Source: G020354085 sp964482055
Lineage (GTDB): Bacteria > Pseudomonadota > Gammaproteobacteria > Acidiferrobacterales > Sulfurifustaceae
Direction: 5' to 3'
DNA: 64,000 nt
Assembly: GCA_964482055.1 (NCBI GenBank)
Contig: CAYZVX010000001.1
Span: 62,001-126,000, forward strand
Under the pieces are notes generated by a model, which had not been told where the DNA came from, made no database searches, and saw only the letters and a list, made by a program, of their open reading frames with translations. The first letter of the stretch is position 1. Every line of letters begins with the position of its first letter. Position numbers and translations under genes: made by a program. Below, in pieces: positions 59,253 to 64,000 of this stretch.

Positions 59253-59947
59253 CCGCGAGCGCCGCGCCCCGTCGGCCCCACCGAGCGCAAGGCCCGTCAG
59301 CCGCGCCTCCGGCCGGGAAGCCGTTTGACCCCGACTGCACCGCCTGCCCACGGCTGGCCCGCCACCTCGCGGCCGTGCGTGCGCGCCACCCGGACTATCA
59401 CGCCCGACCGGTTCGCCCTTTTGGTGATCCCAAGGCGCGGCTGCTGATTGTCGGGCTCGCGCCGGGTCTGCACGGCGCCAACCGCACCGGCCGGCCGTTT
59501 ACCGGGGACTATGCCGGCATTCTGCTCTACCAGACCTTGTTCGACCTCGGGTTCAGCAACCGGCCGCAGTCGGTTTCCGCCCGCGACCGCCTGCGGCTGC
59601 GCGATTGCCGCATCACCAACGCCGTGAAGTGCCTGCCGCCGGCCAACAAGCCGACACCCGAAGAGGTGGCGACCTGCAATGCCTACCTCGCCGCAGAGCT
59701 ACAAGCGCTTTCCCCGGGCAGTGTGGTGGTGGCGCTCGGTGCCATCGCGCACCGCGCAACGCTGCGGGCGGCGGGGCTCAAGATGACCGCCTTGCGGTTT
59801 CGGCACGGCGCGCATTACCGGTTGCCCGGGCCGCTGCACCTGCTCGATTCCTACCATTGCAGCCGCTACAACACCCAGACACGCCGGCTCACGCCGGCCA
59901 TGTTCGCGGCCGTCCTGCGCAAGGCCAGGCGCTTGCTGGCAAAATAG
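59249..59947 (+). CDS. Uracil-DNA glycosylase, family 5 (Fe-S type), probable CTG start
   Basis: UDGb enzymes excise uracil and deaminated bases and carry a [4Fe-4S] cluster. The catalytic region is LLIVGLAPGLHGANRTGRPF, and the C-terminal LLDSYHCSRYNTQTRRLT carries the second motif. The four cluster cysteines would be Cys30, Cys33 (DCTACPRLARHL), Cys128 and Cys143. The first ATG/GTG/TTG in frame is GTG 59375, which would remove Cys30 and Cys33. The frame is open upstream and the only plausible start is CTG 59249, which overlaps the speD stop as CTGA. It lies four bases before uvrC, and both are repair genes. Confidence 0.8.
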   Translation: MTASAAPRRPHRAQGPSAAPPAGKPFDPDCTACPRLARHLAAVRARHPDYHARPVRPFGDPKARLLIVGLAPGLHGANRTGRPFTGDYAGILLYQTLFDLGFSNRPQSVSARDRLRLRDCRITNAVKCLPPANKPTPEEVATCNAYLAAELQALSPGSVVVALGAIAHRATLRAAGLKMTALRFRHGAHYRLPGPLHLLDSYHCSRYNTQTRRLTPAMFAAVLRKARRLLAK

Positions 59948-59951
59948 CGGT

Positions 59952-61775
59952 ATGTCGCTGGAACACCGCACGCTCGTCCAAGGGCTGCCGAGCGGTCCGG
60001 GCATCTATCGGATGCTCGACGCCGCCGGCACGGTGCTGTACGTCGGCAAGGCGCGCAGGCTGCGCAAGCGGGTGCAGTCCTACTTCCGTGCCACCGGGCT
60101 GTCGCCCAAGGTGCAAGCCATGATGCGGAACGTGGCGCACGTGGATGTCACCGTCACGCGCACCGAGGGCGAGGCGTTGTTGCTTGAGAACAACCTGATC
60201 AAGACCCTGCGGCCGCGCTACAACATTTTGCTGCGCGACGACAAGAGTTATCCGTACATCTTCGTTTCCGAGCAGGAATTTCCGCGCCTCGGGTTTCATC
60301 GCGGCGCACGCCGCACCAAGGGTCGGTACTTCGGTCCGTATCCTTCCGCGCGTGCCGTGCGCGAGAGCCTGAGCCTGCTGCAGAAGCTCTTCATGGTACG
60401 GCAGTGCGAGGATCCTTTCTTCAACAACCGCTCGCGCCCCTGCTTGCAGTACCAGATCAAGCGCTGCTCGGCGCCGTGCGTGGGCCTCATCTCGCCGGCA
60501 CGCTACCAGCGAGACGTGCAACACGCGCTCATGTTTCTCGAGGGGCGCAGCGCGCGCGTGATCGAGGAGATGATCAAGGCCATGGAAGAGGCCTCCGCGC
60601 GCCAGGACTACGAGGCGGCGGCGCTGTATCGCGACCGCATCGCGACGCTGCGCCGCATCCAGGAACGCCAGTACGTAAGCACCGGCGAGGGCGAGGCCGA
60701 CATCGTGGCAATTGCGACCGCGCAGGATACGGCCTGCATCAAGGTCAGCTACGTGCGCAGTGGCCTCAACGTGGGCGACAAGACCTTTTTCCTCAGAATC
60801 GGTGCGGCGGAGCGCGACAGCGATGTGCTCGGCGCCTTCCTCGCCCAGTACTATCTGGCGCAGTCTCATGCCGGCCGCCCACTTCCGCAGCGCATCTACG
60901 TCAACCAACTGGCGGCCGAACGCTCGCTGCTGCAAAGCGTCCTGAGCCAGCAGGCAGGAAAACGGATAACAATCTCACTCGCAAATCGCGGGACGCCACG
61001 GCGCTGGGCCGAGATGGCCGAGCTCAACGCTACCGACGCCCTGCGCCGCGAGCTGGCCGGTAAGGCCAGTCTGCATGAGCGGTTCGAGGCGCTGCGCACA
61101 GCGTTCGACCTCGATGAGACCCCGGCTCGCCTCGAGTGTTTCGACATCAGCCATACGCGCGGCGAGGCGACGGTGGCATCATGCGTGGTATTCGACCAGA
61201 GTGGCCCGGTCAAGTCGGCCTACCGGCGCTTCAATATCGAGGGCGTCGAACCGGGCGATGACTATGCCGCGCTTACGCAGGCCCTCACGCGACGCTACCG
61301 GCGCATTCAGGAAGGGGAGGGCATGCTACCCGATGTGCTGCTGATCGACGGTGGCAAGGGCCAGCTGCACGTCGCCGAACAGGTGCTACGGGAGCTGCAG
61401 ATCGACGGGGTGCGAATCGTGGGTGTCGCCAAGGGGCGCGAGCGCCAGCCCGGCAGGGAACAGCTGTTCTTGTCCGGCGAGAAGGCCGCCACTATACTCG
61501 CGCCAGACTCTCCGGCGCTACATCTCATCCAACAGGTCCGCGACGAGGCGCACCGGTTCGCCATTACCGCGCATCGCGGGCGGCGCGCCAAGGCGCGTGT
61601 CACTTCTTCGCTGGAGCGCATCCCGGGCGTGGGCGACCGACGCCGCCAGCGGCTTCTGCGCAGCTTCGGCGGCCTGCGCGAGGTGGCACGCGCAGGTGTC
61701 GAGGACATTGCGCGCGTCCCGGGTATCAGCCCGCAGCTTGCCCAGCGCATATACGACGCTTTACACGAACACTGA
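59952..61775 (+). CDS. uvrC: Excinuclease ABC subunit C
   Basis: UvrC makes both incisions in nucleotide excision repair. The GIY-YIG domain opens GLPSGPGIYRMLDAAGTVLYVGKA; the cysteine-rich region has CLQYQIKRCSAPCVG; the UVR motif ARQDYEAAALYRDRIATLRR meets UvrB; the RNase H-like endonuclease part has ECFDISHTRGEATVASCVVF and DVLLIDGGKGQL; two HhH motifs close the chain (RIPGVGDRRRQRLL). Length 607 is typical. Confidence 0.97.
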   Translation: MSLEHRTLVQGLPSGPGIYRMLDAAGTVLYVGKARRLRKRVQSYFRATGLSPKVQAMMRNVAHVDVTVTRTEGEALLLENNLIKTLRPRYNILLRDDKSYPYIFVSEQEFPRLGFHRGARRTKGRYFGPYPSARAVRESLSLLQKLFMVRQCEDPFFNNRSRPCLQYQIKRCSAPCVGLISPARYQRDVQHALMFLEGRSARVIEEMIKAMEEASARQDYEAAALYRDRIATLRRIQERQYVSTGEGEADIVAIATAQDTACIKVSYVRSGLNVGDKTFFLRIGAAERDSDVLGAFLAQYYLAQSHAGRPLPQRIYVNQLAAERSLLQSVLSQQAGKRITISLANRGTPRRWAEMAELNATDALRRELAGKASLHERFEALRTAFDLDETPARLECFDISHTRGEATVASCVVFDQSGPVKSAYRRFNIEGVEPGDDYAALTQALTRRYRRIQEGEGMLPDVLLIDGGKGQLHVAEQVLRELQIDGVRIVGVAKGRERQPGREQLFLSGEKAATILAPDSPALHLIQQVRDEAHRFAITAHRGRRAKARVTSSLERIPGVGDRRRQRLLRSFGGLREVARAGVEDIARVPGISPQLAQRIYDALHEH

Positions 61776-61784
61776 CACCTGCGC

Positions 61785-62399
61785 GTGCCCTGGACGACCC
61801 CCAACCTGTTCACGCTGCTGCGGATCGCACTCATTCCGCTGTTCATCGCCGCATATTTCTGGCCGCACCGCTGGTCCAACGAGATCGCAACGGCGCTATT
61901 CATCATTGCCGGCCTCACCGACTGGCTCGACGGTTATCTCGCCCGACGTCTGCAGCAGCTCTCGCCATTCGGGGCCTTCCTCGATCCGGTGGCCGACAAG
62001 CTGATGGTCGCGGCCGCCTTGATTCTCCTTGCCGCGGACTGGCGGGTGACGCAACTGGTGCTGGATCAGCGCTTGTTCACCGTCATGGTGCTCGTGATCA
62101 TGGGGCGCGAGATTGCGGTCTCGGCGCTTCGGGAGTGGATGGCGGAGGTGGGAAAGCGCGGGCATGTCGCGGTTTCGCTCGTGGGCAAATTCAAGACCAC
62201 GAGTCAAATGATCGCCATCGGCATGCTGCTGTGGCGCGAACCGCTCGGACCCGTGCCGGTTTTCCGGATCGGCGAAATCCTGCTCTATCTCGCGGCTGGG
62301 CTCACGCTCTGGTCCATGCTTACCTATCTGCGCGCCGCCTGGCCTAACCTGATCCAGCCGACGAAAGCCGCTGCCAAAGACCCGCCGGACGCCGCTTGA
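61785..62399 (+). CDS. pgsA: CDP-diacylglycerol-glycerol-3-phosphate 3-phosphatidyltransferase
   Basis: PgsA makes phosphatidylglycerol phosphate, the first committed step to PG and cardiolipin. The CDP-alcohol phosphotransferase motif DWLDGYLARRLQQLSPFGAFLDPVADK (DGxxAR...G...D...D) is complete. Several transmembrane helices span the chain (about 6-25, 32-50, 75-95, 145-165). Start GTG 61785 lies nine bases after uvrC; uvrC-pgsA is a standard pair. The stop lies inside the promoter of tRNA-Gly. Confidence 0.96.
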   Translation: MPWTTPNLFTLLRIALIPLFIAAYFWPHRWSNEIATALFIIAGLTDWLDGYLARRLQQLSPFGAFLDPVADKLMVAAALILLAADWRVTQLVLDQRLFTVMVLVIMGREIAVSALREWMAEVGKRGHVAVSLVGKFKTTSQMIAIGMLLWREPLGPVPVFRIGEILLYLAAGLTLWSMLTYLRAAWPNLIQPTKAAAKDPPDAA

Positions 62400-62424
62400 T
62401 AGGTATCCAGACCATCCGTAGAAT
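62396..62424 (+). promoter_or_regulatory. Strong promoter of the tRNA-Gly-Cys-Leu cluster
   Basis: TTGATA (62396-62401), exactly 17 bases, TAGAAT (62419-62424), followed by a GC-rich discriminator GGCGTCC as in stringently controlled stable-RNA promoters. It overlaps the pgsA stop codon. Confidence 0.78.
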
Positions 62425-62435
62425 AGGCGTCCTTT

Positions 62436-62511
62436 GCGGGCATAGCTCAGTTGGTAGAGCGCGACCTTGCCAAGGTCGAGGCCGTGGGTTCGAGCCCCAT
62501 TGCCCGCTCCA
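62436..62511 (+). tRNA. tRNA-Gly (anticodon GCC)
   Basis: Acceptor GCGGGCA pairs with TGCCCGC; D arm GCTCAGTTGGTAGAGC; anticodon loop TTGCCAA; CCA encoded at 62509-62511. Length 76. Confidence 0.98.
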
Positions 62512-62517
62512 GTACCC

Positions 62518-62542
62518 ACGGGGAAGACGCCGTCTTCCCCGT
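62518..62542 (+). other. Perfect hairpin between tRNA-Gly and tRNA-Cys
   Basis: ACGGGGAAGACG (62518-62529) and CGTCTTCCCCGT (62531-62542) are perfectly complementary around one base, followed by TTCT. It may be a processing signal or partial terminator inside the tRNA transcript. Confidence 0.7.
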
Positions 62543-62563
62543 TTCTATCTCCGGGTCCCCCAC

Positions 62564-62637
62564 GGCTGGGTGGCAGAGTGGTCATGCAGCGGACTGCAAA
62601 TCCGTGTACGCCGGTTCAATTCCGACCCCAGCCTCCA
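62564..62637 (+). tRNA. tRNA-Cys (anticodon GCA)
   Basis: Acceptor GGCTGGG pairs with CCCAGCC (C-terminal side with one extra C before); D arm GGCAGAGTGGTCATGC; anticodon loop CTGCAAA; CCA encoded at 62635-62637. Length 74. Confidence 0.97.
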
Positions 62638-62683
62638 TTTTTTCCTCGCTGAGCGGTTCGACACATTCCAACGTGGTCATGAG

Positions 62684-62772
62684 GCCCGAGTGGCGGAATT
62701 GGTAGACGCAACGGACTTAAAATTCGTTGGAGGGAAACCTCCGTGCCGGTTCGATCCCGGCCTCGGGCACCA
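62684..62772 (+). tRNA. tRNA-Leu (anticodon TAA)
   Basis: Acceptor GCCCGAG pairs with CTCGGGC; anticodon loop CTTAAAA; a long variable arm (TTGGAGGGAAACCTCC-type) marks a class II tRNA. CCA encoded at 62770-62772. Length 89. Confidence 0.98.
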
Positions 62773-62785
62773 TCTCGGGCACCAT
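62762..62785 (+). repeat. 12-bp tandem duplication of the tRNA-Leu 3' end
   Basis: CTCGGGCACCAT at 62762-62773 (end of the tRNA plus one base) is repeated immediately at 62774-62785. Duplicated tRNA 3' ends often mark integration sites, though here no element lies between the copies. Confidence 0.7.
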
Positions 62786-62841
62786 CATGGCCCCGAGTCT
62801 CATCCGAAGAGAAAGGCATCATTGCCGCACCTGCCGCGTCA

Positions 62842-64000
62842 ATGACCCAGGTTTCTGCCATCCTTGCGCCTGAGCGCGCCGTGGCGCGTGTCCGCGCAGC
62901 GCTTGCTCCGCTGCTGTGGGCATACACCTACTTTGCGCTTGGCAACAGGCCGATGCCATTACACTTTTGGGTGTCGCTCGTCCTGTTCAGCGGCGCAGCG
63001 ATCGCATTCATTTTCCTGGCAAGGGCCACGACCGTTCCGCCGCTCGTGCGCGCGGTTGCCGGTTCGCTGACCGATATTGCCGCGGCATCGTACCTGATGG
63101 TGCTGGCGGGCGAGGCCGGTGCAGCGCTTGTCACGATCTACATGGTGACGTGCCTGAACATTGGCCTGCAGCACGGCCGCCGAGCGCTCGCCATAGCGTC
63201 GCTTGCGGCCGTGGCCGGATTCGCCGTGGTCTGGAGCCAGACAGACTATTGGCAGACACGACCCAGCGCAATGCTCGCTGTGGTTGCGACGTTTCTTGGC
63301 GCCGTGACTGTCACGGGGCTGTACGCGAGACGCCCGGGCTCCACCTTCGGTGCAACTGCCGCATCAGCCGAGACCAGCCAGGCGCCTCCTAGAGCATCGA
63401 GCCTGGAATCGATCGGTGCCGATGTGGCGGCGGCCGAACCCGCCGCAAAATACGTGGTCCATCGTGAAAGTCGCTCGTCACACCGTCGGTCACCAACACG
63501 GCAGAAGATACTGGTTGTCGACGACAATGCCACCAACAGAATCATCACCGAGTCGATCCTCAACGCTGCCGGCCACGACACCGACGCCGTCGACAATGCA
63601 CTAAGCGCCCTCGAACGCCTGGTCAGCGGACATTACCACCTTGCGGTGCTCGATATGCACATGCCGGACATGGGCGGCGTGGCGCTGTTGCGACGCTATC
63701 GGATCATGTCCCCGATAGACCGGGTGCCAATCTTGATGCTGACAGCCAACGCGAGCTCGGAGGCGGCTCAGCAGGCCGCCGATGCCGGCGCCGACGGGTT
63801 TCTTACCAAGCCGGTGAGCGCGCGTTTGCTGGTCGCTACTGTCGAAAAGCTGCTCGCCGACAACGAAGCAGGCAGGCTGAGGCCCTTGAGCGCGCAGCCG
63901 TCGGAGGCCGACGGTCCGGCGGGCATCATCGACGCTGCCGTCATTCGGGAACTCCAAGGCGTTTGCGGCTCGCCCGAGGAGTTCTCTGGACTCGTGACGG
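62842..64000 (+). CDS. RpfC-like membrane protein with receiver domain but no kinase (partial)
   Basis: The gene runs off the right edge after about 386 codons. The N-terminal part (about 18-170) holds four to five transmembrane helices (e.g. FWVSLVLFSGAAIAFIFLA, ALAIASLAAVAGFAVVW) like the sensor domain of RpfC. A linker rich in Ala, Ser and Pro (about 175-220) leads straight to a receiver domain (222-340) with VVDDN, phospho-acceptor Asp271 in LDMHMPDMGG, LTAN and FLTKP. After a second linker, IDAAVIRELQGVCGSPEEF looks like the start of an HPt domain. The HisKA and ATPase domains of RpfC are missing. ATG 62842 lacks a good ribosome site, so the start is uncertain. Confidence 0.8.
   Translation, partial: MTQVSAILAPERAVARVRAALAPLLWAYTYFALGNRPMPLHFWVSLVLFSGAAIAFIFLARATTVPPLVRAVAGSLTDIAAASYLMVLAGEAGAALVTIYMVTCLNIGLQHGRRALAIASLAAVAGFAVVWSQTDYWQTRPSAMLAVVATFLGAVTVTGLYARRPGSTFGATAASAETSQAPPRASSLESIGADVAAAEPAAKYVVHRESRSSHRRSPTRQKILVVDDNATNRIITESILNAAGHDTDAVDNALSALERLVSGHYHLAVLDMHMPDMGGVALLRRYRIMSPIDRVPILMLTANASSEAAQQAADAGADGFLTKPVSARLLVATVEKLLADNEAGRLRPLSAQPSEADGPAGIIDAAVIRELQGVCGSPEEFSGLVT

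Overview
The window is about 64 kb of gene-dense, GC-rich chromosome from a gammaproteobacterium. The evidence is gene order: sdhCDAB-sdhE-ygfX next to nadB, then rpoE-rseA-rseB-mucD, lepA-lepB-rnc-era-recO-pdxJ-acpS, thrS-infC-rpmI-rplT-pheST-ihfA, surE-pcm-nlpD-rpoS, and a recJ-rpfE pair. All of these are gammaproteobacterial arrangements. A high-GC environmental lineage (Chromatiales or Acidiferrobacterales type) is plausible, but genus cannot be read from the sequence. A run of 100 N inside thrS marks a scaffold gap, so this is a draft or metagenome assembly.

Layout. 1-2.1 kb: a cut-off YeiH-type permease and ygfZ, both on the minus strand. 2.2-6.2 kb: the succinate dehydrogenase operon with its FAD-assembly factor, tail-to-tail with nadB. 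8-11.6 kb: the sigma-E envelope stress operon with a good self-regulated sigma-E promoter, closed by a strong terminator. 11.8-18.2 kb: a tightly overlapped housekeeping operon (LepA, signal peptidase, RNase III, Era, RecO, PdxJ, AcpS). 18.4-22 kb: an accessory cluster behind a perfect FNR/ANR box, encoding three exported proteins (FecR domain, coiled coil, TPR-PDZ); the last is a decayed TPR-PDZ-PDZ-CFI-box gene. 22-24.8 kb: tRNA-Asn, an orphan pseudopilin, an exported unknown and an aspartate-type aminotransferase, all minus. 24.9-28.6 kb: uvrB, a PilZ protein and an orphan PstS-like binding protein. 28.7-36.5 kb: tRNA-Val, then translation genes with infC starting at AUC, ihfA, a MerR regulator and tRNA-Pro.

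36.8-40.4 kb: surE-pcm-nlpD-rpoS. 40.4-47.8 kb: alaC-hom-thrC and a tripartite tricarboxylate transporter whose binding-protein gene is separated from the membrane genes by a terminator. 47.9-58.2 kb: RpfE-like/recJ, a phosphoesterase, a Ser/Thr kinase fused to a universal stress domain, cysM, an exonuclease, rlmD, an L,D-transpeptidase and nagZ. 58.4-62.8 kb: speD, a family-5 uracil-DNA glycosylase that probably starts at CTG, uvrC, pgsA and three tRNAs. At the right edge is a membrane protein with a receiver domain but no kinase.

The most unusual element is a 54-bp structured repeat found at three loci (36.7, 40.4 and 57.7-58.0 kb). Its hairpin stem differs between loci but stays paired through compensatory changes. 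At one locus about five units sit in frame inside nagZ and add roughly 80-90 residues to the enzyme. A second theme is several genes whose -10 hexamer lies only 6-8 bases before an ATG without a Shine-Dalgarno, which suggests leaderless transcripts.
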